Shown piece by piece: positions 25,866 to 38,035 of a DNA stretch of 64,000 bases. The notes beneath the pieces are model-generated. The model made no database searches, was not told the DNA's origin, and worked only from the letters and a program-made list of their open reading frames with translations. Location: NCBI RefSeq assembly GCF_051014685.1, contig NW_027478396.1, forward strand, positions 558,001 to 622,000, in the 5' to 3' direction. Positions within the stretch are counted from its first letter, which is position 1, and every line of letters begins with the position of its first letter. Source of the stretch: Ptiloglossa arizonensis. Taxonomy: Eukaryota; Arthropoda; Insecta; Hymenoptera; Colletidae. The position numbers and the translations under genes were made by a program.

Positions 25866-28570
25866 CAACAGTATGTGTATTTTTCTCCTAGGCCTTTGAA
25901 GTTATTGGTTTCGAGTATCAGACTTGCGAAAATTTTGATGGTTTCTCAACCATTCCTTAACTTCAAACTCCCCTATCTCGCGAACGGATTGACGAACTCG
26001 AGAAATTCCTGTTGCATCTGAAAGTAGAAACTCGACCGATTACAATGGTACGTGTACTTTTCCCCTAGGTCATTCCAGTTATTGGTTTCGAGGATCAGAC
26101 CAGCGAAAATTTTGATGGTTTCTCAACCATTCCTTAACTTCAAACTCCTATATCCCGCGAACGGATTGACGAACTCAAGAAATTCCTGTTGCATGTGAAA
26201 GTAGAAAGTCGCCCGATTACAACGGTATGTGTATTTTTCTCCTAGGTCTTTGTAGTTATTGGTTTCAAGTATCAGACTTGCGAAAATTTTGATGGTTTCT
26301 CAACCATTCCTTATATTCACACTTCCATATCTCGCAAACGGATTGACGAACTCGAGAATTTCCTATTGCATCTGAAAGCAGAAACTCGCCCGATTACAAC
26401 GGTGTGTATACTTTTCCCCTAGGCCAGTCCAGTTGTTGGTTTCGAGTATCAGACCAGCTTAAAATATTGATGGTTTCTCAAGCATGCCTTAACTTCAAAC
26501 TTCCATATCTCGCGAACGGATTGACGAACTCGAGAAATTCCTGTTGCATCTGAAAGTAGAATCTCCCCCGATCAAATGGTATGTGTATTTTTCCCCTAGG
26601 TATTTGTAGTTATTGGTTTCGAGTATCAGACTTGCGAAAATTTTGATGGTTTCTCAACCATTCCTTAACTTCCAACTCCCATATCTCGCGAACGGATTGA
26701 CGAACTCGTGAAATACCTGTTGCATCTGAAAGTAGAAACTCGCCCGATGACAAAGATATGTGTGTTTTCCCCCTAGGCGTTTGTAGTTGTTGGTTTCGAG
26801 TATCAGACTTGCGAAAATTTTGATGCTTTCTCAACCATTCCTTAACTTCAAACTCCCATATCTCGCGAACGGATTGACGAACTCGAGAAATTCCTGTTGC
26901 ATCTGAAAGTAGAAACTCGCCCGATTACAACGGCATGTGTATTTTTCCCCTAGGCCATTGTAGTTATTGGTTTCGATTATCAGACTTGCGAAAATTTTGA
27001 TGGTTTCTCAACCATTCCTTAATTTCAAACTCCCATATCTCGCGAACGGATTGACGAACTCGAGAAATTCCTGTTGCATCTGAAAGTAAAAACTCGCCCG
27101 ATTAAAATGATATGTGTACTTTTCCCCTAGGCCATTCCAGTTATTGGTTTCGTGTATCAGACTTGCGAAAATTTTGATGGTTTCTCATGCATTCCTTAAA
27201 TTCACACTTCCGTATCTCGCGAACGGATTGACGAACTCGAGAAATTCCTGTTGCATCTGAAAGTAGAATCTCCCCCGATCAAATGGTATGTGTATTTTTC
27301 CCCTAGGTATTTGTAGTTATTGGTTTCGAGTATCAGACTTGCGAAAATTTTGATGGTTTCTCAACCATTCCTTAACTTCCAACTCCCATATCTCGCGAAC
27401 GGATTGACGAACTCGAGAAATACCTGTTGCATCTGAAAGTAGAAACTCGCCCGATGACAAAGATATGTGTGTTTTCCCCCTAGGCGTTTGTAGTTGTTGG
27501 TTTCGAGTATCAGACTTGCGAAAATTTTGATGCTTTCTCAACCATTCCTTAACTTCAAACTCCCATATCTCGCGAACGGATTGACGAACTCGAGAAATTC
27601 CTGTTGCATCTGAAAGTAGAAACTCGCCCGATTACAACGGCATGTGTATTTTTCCCCTAGGCCATTGTAGTTATTGGTTTCGATTATCAGACTTGCGAAA
27701 ATTTTGATGGTTTCTCAACCATTCCTTAATTTTAAACTCCCATATCTCGCGAACGGATTGACGAACTCGAGAAATTCCTGTTGCATCTGAAAGTAGAAAC
27801 TCGCCCGATTACAACGGCATGTGTATTTTTCCCCTAGGCCATAGTAGTTATTGATTTCAAGTATCAGACTTGCGAAAATTGTGAAGGTTTCTCAACCATT
27901 CCTTAACTTCAAACTCCCATATCTCGCGAACGGATTGACGAACTCGAGAAATTCCTGTTGCATGTGAAAGTAGAAAGTCGCCCGATTACAACGGTATGTG
28001 TATTTTTCTCCTAGGCCTTTGTAGTTATTGGTTTCAAGTATCAGACTTGCGAAAATTTTGATGGTTTCTCAACCATTCCTTATATTCACACTTCCATATC
28101 TCGCAAACGGATTGACGAACTCGAGAATTTCCTATTGCATCTGAAAGCAGAAACTCGACCGATTACAACGGTGTGTATACTTTTCCCCTAGGCCATTCCA
28201 GTTATTGGTTTCGTGTATCAGACTTGCGAAAATTTTGATGGTTTCTCATGCATTCCTTAACTTCACACTTCCGTATCTCGCGAACGGATTGACGAACTCG
28301 AGAAATTCCTGTTGCATCTGAAAGTAAAAATTCGCCCGATTACAATGATATGTGTACTTTTCCCCTAGGACATTCCAGTTATTGGTATCGTGTATCAGAC
28401 TTGCGAAAATTTTGATGGTTTCTCATGCATTCCTTAACTTCACACTTCCGTATCTCGCGAACGGATTGACGAACTCGAGAATTTCCTATTGCATCGGAAA
28501 GCAGAAACTCGCCCGATTACAACGGTATGTGTATTTTTCCCCTAGGCCATTGCAGTTATTGGTTTCGAGT
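25866..28570 (+). repeat. Large segmental copy 2, enlarged by 4 monomers
   Basis: Partner of 20,030-22,030. It is longer because it contains a 707-bp tandem duplication at 26,545-27,792. The right flank then joins a different string: TTACTTTCACACTTCC replaces CTTAATTTCCAACTCCC after about 28,600. Confidence 0.85.
26545..27792 (+). repeat. Internal 707-bp tandem duplication
   Basis: 26,545-27,085 is repeated at 27,252-27,792. The CCCCGATCAAATGG marker lies at 26,570 and 27,277, an offset of 707 bp (4 monomers minus 1). One visible difference is AATTTCAAACTCCC against AATTTTAAACTCCC. The duplication is absent from the homologous segment at 20,030-22,030, so it arose after that larger copy event or was lost from the other copy. 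Confidence 0.88.
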
Positions 28571-29961
28571 ATCAGACTTGCGAAAATTTTGATGGTTTCT
28601 CAACCATTCCTTACTTTCACACTTCCATATCTCGCGAACGGATTGACGAACTCGAGAATTTCCTATTGCACCTGAAAGCAGAAACTCGCCCGATTACAAC
28701 GGTGTGTGTACTTTTCCCCTAGGCCATTCCAGTTGTTGGTTTCGAGTATCAGACCAGCGAAAGTTTTGGTGGTTTCTCATGCATTCCTTAACTTCAAACT
28801 TCCATATCTCGCGAACGGATTGACGAACTCGAGAATTTCCTATTGCATCTGACAGCAGAAACTCGCCCGATTACAATGGTATGTGTATTTTTCCCCTAGG
28901 CATTTGTAGTTATTGGATTCGAGTATCAGACTTGCGAAAATTTTGATGATTTCTCAACCATTCCTTAACTTAAAACTCCCATATCGCGCGAACGGATTGA
29001 CGAACTCGAGAAATTCCTGTTGCATGTGAAAGTAGAAAGTCGCCCGATTTCAACGGTGTGTATCTTTCCCCTAGGCCTTTGTAGTTATTGGTTTCGAGTA
29101 TCAGACTTTCGAAAATTTTGATGGTTTCTCATGCATTCCTTAACTTCAAACTTCCATATCACGCGAACGGATTGACGAAATCGAGAATTTCCTATTGCAT
29201 CTGAAAGCAGAAACTCGCCCGATTACAACGGTATGTGTATTTTTGCCTTAGGTCATAGTAGTTATTGGATTCGAGTATCATGCTTGCGAAAATTTTGATG
29301 ATTTCTCAACCATTCCTTAACTTCAAACTGCCATATCTCGCGAACGCATTGACGAACTCGAGAAATTCCTGTTGCATGTGAAAGTAGAATCTCGCCCGAT
29401 TACCATGGTATGTGTATTTTTCCCTTAGGCATTTGTGGTTATTGGTTTCGAGTATCAGACTTGCGAAAATTTTGATGGTTTCTCAAGCATTCCTTAACTC
29501 CAAACTTCCATATCTCGCGAACGGATTGACGAACTCGAGAATTTCCTATTGCATCTGAATGCAGAAACTCGCCCGATTACAACGGTATGTGTATTTTTGC
29601 CCTAGGCCATAGTAGTTGCTGGTTTCGAGTATCAGACCAGCGAAAATTTCGATGGTTTCTCATGCATTCCTTAACTTCACACTTCCGTATCTCGCGAACG
29701 GATTGACGAACTCGAGAATTTCCTATTGCATCGGAAAGCAGAAACTCGCCCGATTACAACGGTATGTGTATTTTTCCCCTAGGCCATTGCAGTTATTGGT
29801 TTCGAGTATCAGACTTGCGAACATTTTGATGGTTTCTCAACCATTCCTTAACTTCCAACTCCCATATCTCGCGAACGGATTGACGAACTCGAGAATTTCC
29901 TATTGCATCTGAAAGCAGAAACTCGTCCGATTACAACGGTATGTGTATTTTTCCCCTAGGC
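28556..29961 (+). repeat. 27-monomer-offset segment, copy 2
   Basis: Partner of 23,780-25,185, ending where GGCCATAGTTGTTATTGG in copy 1 is replaced by GGCCTTAGTAGTTATTGA here. A small part of this segment was then copied again at 30,088-30,700. Confidence 0.87.
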
Positions 29962-30700
29962 CTTAGTAGTTATTGATTTCAAGTATCAGATTTGCGAAAA
30001 TTGTGAAGGTTTCTCAACCATTCCTTAACTTCAAACTCCCACATCTGGCGAACGGATTGACGAACTCGAGAATTTCCTATTGCATCTGACAGCAGAAACT
30101 CGCCCGATTACAATGGTATGTGTATTTTTCCCCTAGGCATTTGTAGTTATTGGATTCGAGTATCAGACTTGCGAAAATTTTGATGATTTCTCAACCATTC
30201 CTTAACTTAAAACTCCCATATCGCGCGAACGGATTGACGAACTCGAGAAATTCCTGTTGCATGTGAAAGTAGAAAGTCGCCCGATTTCAACGGTGTGTAT
30301 CTTTCCCCTAGGCCTTTGTAGTTATTGGTTTCGAGTATCAGACTTTCGAAAATTTTGATGGTTTCTCATGCATTCCTTAACTTCAAACTTCCATATCACG
30401 CGAACGGATTGACGAAATCAAGAATTTCCTATTGCATCTGAAAGCAGAAACTCGCCCGATTACAACGGTATGTGTATTTTTGTCTTAGGTCATAGTAGTT
30501 ATTGGATTCGAGTATCATGCTTGCGAAAATTTTGATGATTTCTCAACCATTCCTTAACTTCAAACTGCCATATCTCGCGAACGCATTGAGCAACTCGAGA
30601 AATTCCTGTTGCATGTGAAAGTAGAATCTCGCCCGATTACCATGGTATGTGTATTTTTCCCTTAGGCATTTGTGGTTATTGGTTTCGAGTATCAGACTTG
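28851..30700 (+). repeat. 7-monomer (1,237 bp) duplication
   Basis: The segment from GACAGCAGAAACTCGCCC at 28,851 through ACCATGG and TTTGTGGTTATTGG recurs from 30,088 at an offset of 1,237 bp. Both carry the 2-bp-deleted GTGTGTATCTTTCC monomer. The second copy adds private changes (AAATCAAGAATTTCC, TTTTGTCTTAGG, CATTGAGCAACTCG). Confidence 0.85.
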
Positions 30701-31399
30701 CGAAAATTTTGATGATTTCTCAACCATTCCTTAACTTCAAACTGCCATACCTCGCGAACACATTGACGAACTCCAGAAATTCCTGTTGCATGTGAAAGTA
30801 GAATCTCGCCCGATTACAATGGTATGTGTACTTTTCCCCTAGGTCATTCCAGTTATTGGTTTCGAGTATCATACCAGCGAAAATTTTGATGGTTCCTCAA
30901 CCATTCCTTAACTTCAAACTCCCATATCTCCCAAACGGATTGACGAACTCGAGAAATTCCTATTGCATCTGAAAGCAGAAACTCGCCCGATTACAACGGT
31001 GTGTGTACTTTTCCCCTAGGCCAGTCCAGTTGTTGGTTTCGAGTATCAGACCAGCGAAAATATTGATGATTTCTCAAGCATGCCTTAACTTCAAACTTCC
31101 ATATCTCGCGAACGGATTGACGAACTCGAGAAATTCCTGTTGCATCTGAAAGTAGAATCTCCCCCGATCAAATGGTATGTGTATTTTTCCCCTAGGTATT
31201 TGTAGTTATTGGTTTCGATTATCAGACTCGCGAAAATTTTGATGGTTTCTCAACCATTCCTTATATTCACACTTCCATATCTCGCAAACGGATTGACGAA
31301 CTCGAGAATATCCTATTGCATCTGAAAGCAGAAACTCGCCCGATTACAACGGTGTGTGTACTTTTCCCCTAGGCCAGTCCAGTTGTTGGATTCGAGTAT

Positions 31400-34080
31400 C
31401 AGACCAGCGAAAATATTGATGGTTTCTCAAGCATGCCTTAACTTCAAACTTCCATATCTCGCGAACGGATTGACGAACTCGAGAAATTCCTGTTGCATCT
31501 GAAAGAAGAATCTCCCCCGATCAAATGGTATGTGTATTTTTCCCCTAGGTATTTGTAGTTATTGGTTTCGAGTATCAGACTTGCGAAAATTTTGATGGTT
31601 TCTCAACCATTCCTTAACTTCCAACTCCCATATCTCGCAAACGGATTGACGAACTCGAGAAATACCTGTTGCTCTGAAAGTAGAAACTCGCCCGATGACA
31701 AAGATATGTGTGTTTTCCCCCTAGGCGTTTGTAGTAATTGCTTTCGAGTATCAGACTTGCGAAAATTTTGATGGTTTCTCAACCATTCCTTATATTCACA
31801 CTTCCATATCTCGCGAACGGATTGACGAACTCGAGAAATTCCTGTTGCATCTGAAAGAAGAATCTCCCCCGATCAAATGGTATGTGTATTTTTCCCCTAG
31901 GCATTTGTAGTTATTGGTTTCGAGTATCAGACTTGCGAAAATTTTGATGGTTTCTCAACCATTCCTTAATTTCCAACTCCCATATCTCGCGAACGGATTG
32001 AAGAACTCGAAAAATACCTGTTGCATCTGAAAGTAGAAACTCGCCCGATGACAAAGGTATGTGTGTTTTCCCCCTAGGCGTTTGTAGTTGTTGGTTTCGA
32101 GTATCAGACTTGCGAAAATTTTGATGGTTTCTCAAGCATTCCTTAACTTCAAACTTCCATATCTCGCGAACGGATTGACGAACTCGAGAATTTCCTATTG
32201 CATCTGAATGCAGAAACTCGCCCGATTACAACGGTATGTTTATTTTTGCCCTAGGCCATAGTAGTTGCTGGTTTCGAGTATCAGACCAGCGAAAATTTCG
32301 ATGGTTTCTCATGCATTCCTTAACTTCAAACTTCCATATCTCGCGAACGGATTGACGATCTCGAGAATTTCCTATTGCATCTGACAGCAGAAACTCGCCC
32401 GATTACAACGGTATGTGTATTTTTGCCCTAGGCCATAGTAGTTATTGGATGCGAGTATCAGACTTGCGAAAATTTTGATGATTTCTCAACCATTCCTTAA
32501 CTTCAAACTGCCATACCTCGCGAACACATTGACGAACTCCAGAAATTCCTGTTGCATGTGATAGTAAAATCTCGCCCGATTACAATGGTATGTGTACTTT
32601 TCCCCTAGGTCATTCCAGTTATTGGTTTCGAGTATCAGACCAGCGAAAATTTTGATGGTTCCTCAACCATTCCTTAACTTCAAACTCCCATATCTCCCAA
32701 ACGGATTGACGAACTCGAGAAATTCCTATTGCATCTGAAAGCAGAAACTCGCCCGATTACAACGGTGTGTGTACTTTTCCCCTAGGCCAGTCCAGTTGTT
32801 GGTTTCGAGCATCAGACCAGCGAAAATTTCGATGGTTTCTCATGCATTCCTTAACTTCAAACTTCCATATCTCGCGAACGGATTGACGAACTCGAGAATT
32901 TCCTATTGCATCTGACAGCAGAAACTCGCCCGATTACAACGGTATGTGTATTTTTGCCCTAGGCCATAGTAGTTATTGGATGCGAGTATCAGACTTGCGA
33001 AAATTTTGATGATTTCTCAACCATTCCTTAACTTCAAACTGCCATACCTCGCGAACACATTGACGAACTCCAGAAATTCCTGTTGCATGTGAAAGTAGAA
33101 TCTCGCCCGATTACAATGGTATGTGTACTTTTCCCCTAGGTCATTCCAGTTATTGGTTACGAGTATCAGACCAGCGAAAATTTTGATGGTTCCTCAAGCA
33201 TTCCTTAACTTCAAACTCCCATATCTCCCAAACGGATTGACGAACTCGAGAAATTCCTATTGCATCTGAAAGAAGAAACTCGCCCGATTACAACGGTGTG
33301 TGTACTTTTCCCCTAGGCCTCCAGTTGTTGGTTTCGAGTATCAGACCAGCGAAAATATTGATGGTTTCTCAAGCATGCCTTAACTTCAAACTTCCATATC
33401 TCGCGAACGGATTGACGAACTCGAGAAATTCCTGTTGCATCTGAAAGTAGAATCTCCCCCGATCAAATGGTATGTGTATATTTCCCCTAGGTATTTGTAG
33501 TTATTGGTTTCGAGTATCAGACTTGCGAAAATTTTGATGGTTTCTCAAACATTCCTTAACTTCCAACTCCCATATCTCGCAAACGGATTGACGAACTCGA
33601 GAAATACCTGTTGCTCTGAAAGTAGAAACTCGCCCGATGACAAAGATATGTGTGTTTTCCCCCTAGGCGTTTGTAGTAATTGCTTTCGAGTATCAGACTT
33701 GCGAAAATTTTGATGGTTTCTCAACCATTCCTTATATTCACACTTCCATATCTCGCGAACGGATTGACGAACTCGAGAAATTCCTGTTGCATCTGAAAGA
33801 AGAATCTCCCCCGATCAAATGGTATGTGTATTTTTCCCCTAGGCATTTGTAGTTATTGGTTTCGAGTATCAGACTTGCGAAAATTTTGATGGTTTCTCAA
33901 CCATTCCTTAATTTCCAACTCCCATATCTCGCGAACGGATTGAAGAACTCGAAAAATACCTGTTGCATCTGAAAGTAGCAACTCGCCCGATGACAAAGAT
34001 ATGTGTGTTTTCCCCCTAGGCGTTTGTAGTTGTTGGTTTCGAGTATCAGACTTGCGAAAATTTTGATGGTTTCTCAACCA
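31400..34080 (+). repeat. 11-monomer (1,942 bp) duplication pair
   Basis: 31,400-32,140 matches 33,342-34,080 at an offset of 1,942 bp (11 monomers minus 5). The two share TTGCTCTGAAAGTAG, GGCGTTTGTAGTAATTGCTTTCG, CTGAAAGAAGAATC and TTGAAGAACTCGAAAAATACC in the same order. The intervening stretch holds the 531-bp duplication at 32,300-33,300. Confidence 0.85.
32300..33300 (+). repeat. 3-monomer (531 bp) tandem duplication
   Basis: GACAGCAGAAACTCGCCC followed by GGATGCGAGTATCAG, CTGCCATACCTCGCG, GATGGTTCCTCAA and ATATCTCCCAAACGG begins at 32,383 and again at 32,914. GGTTCCTC, a rare variant, lies at 32,659 and 33,190, the same 531-bp offset. A related single copy is near 30,893. Confidence 0.85.
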
Positions 34081-35140
34081 TTCCTTAACTTCAAATTCCC
34101 ATATCCCGCGAACGGATTGACGAACTCGAGAAATTCCTTTTGCATGTGAAAGTAGAAAGTCGCCCGATTACAACGGTATGTGTATTTTTCCCCTAGGCCT
34201 TTGAAGTTATTGGTTTCGAGTATCAGACTTGCGAAAATTTTGATGGTTTCTCAACCATTCCTTATTTTCACACTTCCATATCTCGCGAACGGATTGACGA
34301 ACTCGAGAATTTCCTGTTGCATCTGAAAGCAGAAACTCGCCCGATTACAGCGGTGTGTGTACTTTTCCCCTAGGCCATTGTAGTTATTGGTTTCGAGTAT
34401 CAGACTTGCGAAAATTGTGATGGTTTCTCATCCATTCCTTAACTTCCAACTCCCATATCTCGCGAACGGATTAACGAACTCGAGAATTTCCTATTGCATC
34501 TGAAAGCAGAAACTCGCCCGATTACAACGGTATGTGTGTTTTTCCCCTAGGCCATAGTAGTTATTGATTTCAAGTATCAGACCTGCGAAAATTGTGATGG
34601 TTTCTCAACCATTCCTTAACTTCAAACTCCCATATCTCGCGAACGGATTGACGAACTCGAGAAGTTCCTGTTGCATCTGAAAGTAGAAACTCGCCCGATT
34701 ACAAAGATATGTGTGTTTTCCCCCTAGGCCTTTGTAGTTGTTGGTTTCGAGTATCAGACTTGCGAAAATTTTGATGGTTTCTCAAACATTCCTTAACTTC
34801 AGACTCCCATTTCTCGCGAACGGATTGACGAACTCGAGAAATTCCTGTTGCATCTGAAAGAAGAATCTCCCCCGATCAAATGGTATGTGTATTTTTCCCC
34901 TAGGCATTTGTAGTTATTGGTTTCGAGTATCAGACTTGCGAAAATTTTGATGGTTTCTCAACCATTCCTTAATTTCCAACTCCCATATCTCGCGAACGGA
35001 TTGAAGAACTCGAAAAATACCTGTTGCATCTGAAAGTAGCAACTCGCCCGATGACAAAGATATGTGTGTTTTCCCCCTAGGCGTTTGTAGTTGTTGGTTT
35101 CGAGTATCAGACTTGCGAAAATTTTGATGGTTTCTCAACC
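33780..35140 (+). repeat. 6-monomer (1,061 bp) duplication pair
   Basis: 33,780-34,080 and 34,841-35,140 share CTGAAAGAAGAATCTCCCCC, TTGAAGAACTCGAAAAATACC and GAAAGTAGCAACTCGCCC. They are offset by 1,061 bp, 6 monomers minus 1. Together with 31,860-32,140 this makes three copies of the same two-monomer string. Confidence 0.85.
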
Positions 35141-36239
35141 ATTCCTTGACTTCAGACTCCCATATCTCGCGAACGGATTGACGAACTCGAGAAATTCCTG
35201 TTGGATGTGAAAATAGAAAGTCGCCCGATTACAACGGTATGTGTATTCTTCCCCTAGGCCTTTCAAGTTATTGGTTTCGAGTATCAGACTTGCGAAAATT
35301 TTGATGGTTTCTCAACCATTCCTTATTTTCACACTTCCATATCTCGCGAACGGATTGACGAACTCGAGAATTTCCTGTTTCATCTGAAAGCAGAAAGTCG
35401 CCCGATTACAACGGTGTGTGTACTTTTCCCCTAGGCCATTCCAGTTGTTGGTTTCGAGTATCACACCAGCGAAAATTTTGATGGTTTCTCATGCATTCCT
35501 TAACTTCACACTTCCATATCTCGCGAACGGATTGACGAACTCGAGAATTTCCTATTGCATCTGAAAGCAGAAACTCGCCCGATTACAACGGTATGTGAAT
35601 TTTTCCCCTAGGCCATTGTAGTCATTGGTTTCGAGTATCAGACTTGCGAAAATTTTGATGGTTTCTCATCCATTCCTTAACTTCCAACTCCCATATCTCG
35701 CGAACGGATTGACGAACTCGAGAATTTCCTATTGCATCTGAAAGCAGAAACTCGCCCGATTACAACGGTATGTGTATTTTTCCCCTAGGCAATAGTAGTT
35801 GTTGGTTTCGAGTATCAGACCAGCGAAAATTTTTATGGTTTCTCATGCATTCCTTAACTTCAAACTTCCATATCTCGCGAACGGATTGACGAACTCGAGA
35901 ATTTCCTATTGCATCTGAAAGCAGAAACTCGCCCGATTACAACGGTGTGTGTACTTTTACCCTAGGCCATTCCAGTTGTTGGTTTCGAGTATCAGATCAG
36001 CGAAAATTTTGATGGTTTCTCAAGCATTCCTTAACTTCAAACTTCCATATCTCGCGAACGGATTGACGAACTCGAGAATTTCCTATTGCATCTGAATGCA
36101 GAATCTCGCCCGATTACAACGGTATGTGTACTTTTGCCCTAGGCCATAGTAGTTGTTGGTTTCGAGTATCAGACCAGCGAAAATTTTGATGGTTTCTCAT
36201 GCATTCCTTAACTTCAAACTCCCATATCTCGCGAACGGA

Positions 36240-36745
36240 TTGACGAACTCGAGAAATTCCTGTTGCATGTGAAAGTAGAAAGTCGCCCGATTATAACAGT
36301 ATGTGTATTTTTCCCCTAGGCCTTTGAAGTTATTGGTTTCGAGTATCAGACTTGCGAAAATTTTGATGGTTTCTCAACCATTCCTTAACTTCAAACTCCC
36401 ATATCTCGCGAACGGATTGACGAACTCGAGAAATTCCTGTTGCATCTGAAAGTAGAAAGTCGCCCGATTACAACGGTATGTGTATTTCTCCCCTAGGCCT
36501 TTGAAGTTATTGGTTTCGAGTATCAGACTTGCGAAAATTTTGATGGTTTCTCAACCATTCCTTAACTTCAAACTCCCATATCTCGCGAACGGATTGACGA
36601 ACTCGAGAAATTCCTGTTGCATCTGAAAGTAGAAAGTCGCCCGATTACAACAGTATGTGTATTTTTCCCCTAGGCCTTTGAAGTTATTGGTTTCGAGTAT
36701 CAGACTTGCGAAAATTTTGATGATTTCTCATGCATTCCTTAACTT
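36240..36745 (+). repeat. Run of three near-identical CTTTGAAG monomers
   Basis: Three consecutive monomers carry GAAAGTCGCCCGATTA and CTAGGCCTTTGAAGTTATTGG, spaced 177 bp apart (about 36,319, 36,496 and 36,673). Elsewhere this subtype usually occurs singly. The differences seen are ATAACAG, ACAACGG, ACAACAG and a TTTCTCCCC variant. Confidence 0.85.
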
Positions 36746-37680
36746 CAAACTTCCATATCACGCGAACGGATTGACGAACTCAAGAATTTCCTATTGCATC
36801 TGAAAGCAGAAACTCGCCCGATTACAACGGTATGTGTATTTTTGCCTTAGGCCATAGTAGTTATTGGATTCGAGTATCAGACTTGCGAAAATTTTGATGG
36901 TTTCTCAACCATTCCTTAACTTCAAACTCCCATATCTCGCGAACGGATAGACGAACTCGAGAAATTCCTGTTGCAACTGAAAGTAGAAACTAGCCCGATT
37001 ACAACGGTATGTGTATTTTTCCCCTAGGCCATTGTAGTTATCGGATTCGTGTATCAGACTTGCGAAAATTTTGATGGTTTCTCAACCATTCCTTAAATTA
37101 AAACTCCCATATCTCGCGAACGGATTGACGAACTCGAGAAATTCCTGTTGCATGTGAAAGTAGAAAGTCGCCCGATTTCAACGGTATGTGTATCTTTCCC
37201 CTAGGCCTTTCCAGTTGTTGGTTTCGAGTATCACATCAGCGAAAATTTTGATGGTTTCTCAAGCATTCCTTAACTTCAAACTTCCATATCTCGCGAACGG
37301 ATTGACGAACTCGAGAATTTCCTGTTGCATCTGAATGCAGAAACTCGCCCGATTACAACGGTCTGTGTACTTTTGCCCTAGGCCATATTAGTTGTTGGTT
37401 TCGAGTATCAGACTTGCGAAAATTTTGATGGTTTCTCAACCATTCCTTGACCTCAAACTCCCATTTCTCGCGAACGGATTGACGAACTCGAGAAATTCCT
37501 GTTGCATCTGAAAGTAGAAACTCGACCGATTACAATGGTACGTGTACTTTTCCCCTAGGCCATTCCAGTTATTGGTTTCGAGTATCAGACCAGCGAAAAT
37601 TTTGATGGTTTCTCAACCATTCCTTAACTTCAAACTGCCATATCTCGCGAACGCATTGACGAACTCGAGAAATTCCTGTT

Positions 37681-38035
37681 GCATCCGAAAGTAGAATCTC
37701 CCCCGATCAAATGGTATGTGTATTTTTCCCCTAGGCATTTGTCGTTATTGGTTTCGAGTATCAGACTTGCGAAAATTTTGATGGTTTCTCAACCATTCCT
37801 TAACTTCCAACTCCCATATCTCGCGAACGGATTGACGAACTCGAGAAATTCCTGTTGCATCCGAAAGTAGAATCTCCCCCGATCAAATGGTATGTGTATT
37901 TTTCCCCTAGGCATTTGTAGTTATTGGTTTCGAGTATCAGACTTGCGAAAATTTTGATGGTTTCTCAACCATTCCTTAACTTCCAACTCCCATATCTCGC
38001 GAACGGATTGACGAACTCGAGAAATTCCTGTTGCA
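37681..38035 (+). repeat. Tandem pair of a 176-bp deleted monomer
   Basis: GCATCCGAAAGTAGAATC is found at 37,681 and 37,857, an offset of 176 bp, and both units carry the CGATCAAATGG deletion. One visible difference is CATTTGTCGTTATTGG against CATTTGTAGTTATTGG. These are the last deleted monomers in the window. Confidence 0.88.

Larger units (their letters stand above)
14000..31000 (+). repeat. Irregular HOR domain A
   Basis: About 96 monomers arranged in repeated multi-monomer strings of variable length. A marker monomer with TTATATTCACACTTCC, CTCGCAAACGG and then GTGTGTATACTTTT recurs at 14,724, 16,139, 17,732, 19,324, 20,563, 21,625, 26,402 and 28,171. These spacings are 8, 9, 9, 7, 6, 27 and 10 monomers, within 2 bp. 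Companion markers are TTCACACTTCCGTATCTCGCG, CCCCGATCAAATGG, TTGATTTCAAGTATCAG and ATTGTGAAGG. The unit is therefore not fixed; whole strings were copied and then resized by gain or loss of monomers. Confidence 0.8.
31000..38000 (+). repeat. Indel-rich satellite block
   Basis: About 40 monomers in which the array phase drops from 130 to 118. Counted contributors are repeated CGATCAAATGG (1-bp deletion), TGTTGCTCTGAAAG (1 bp) at about 31,671 and 33,613, and GGCCTCCAGTTG (2 bp) at about 33,318. This is the densest cluster of length changes in the window. Segments of 3, 6 and 11 monomers are duplicated within it. Confidence 0.8.
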
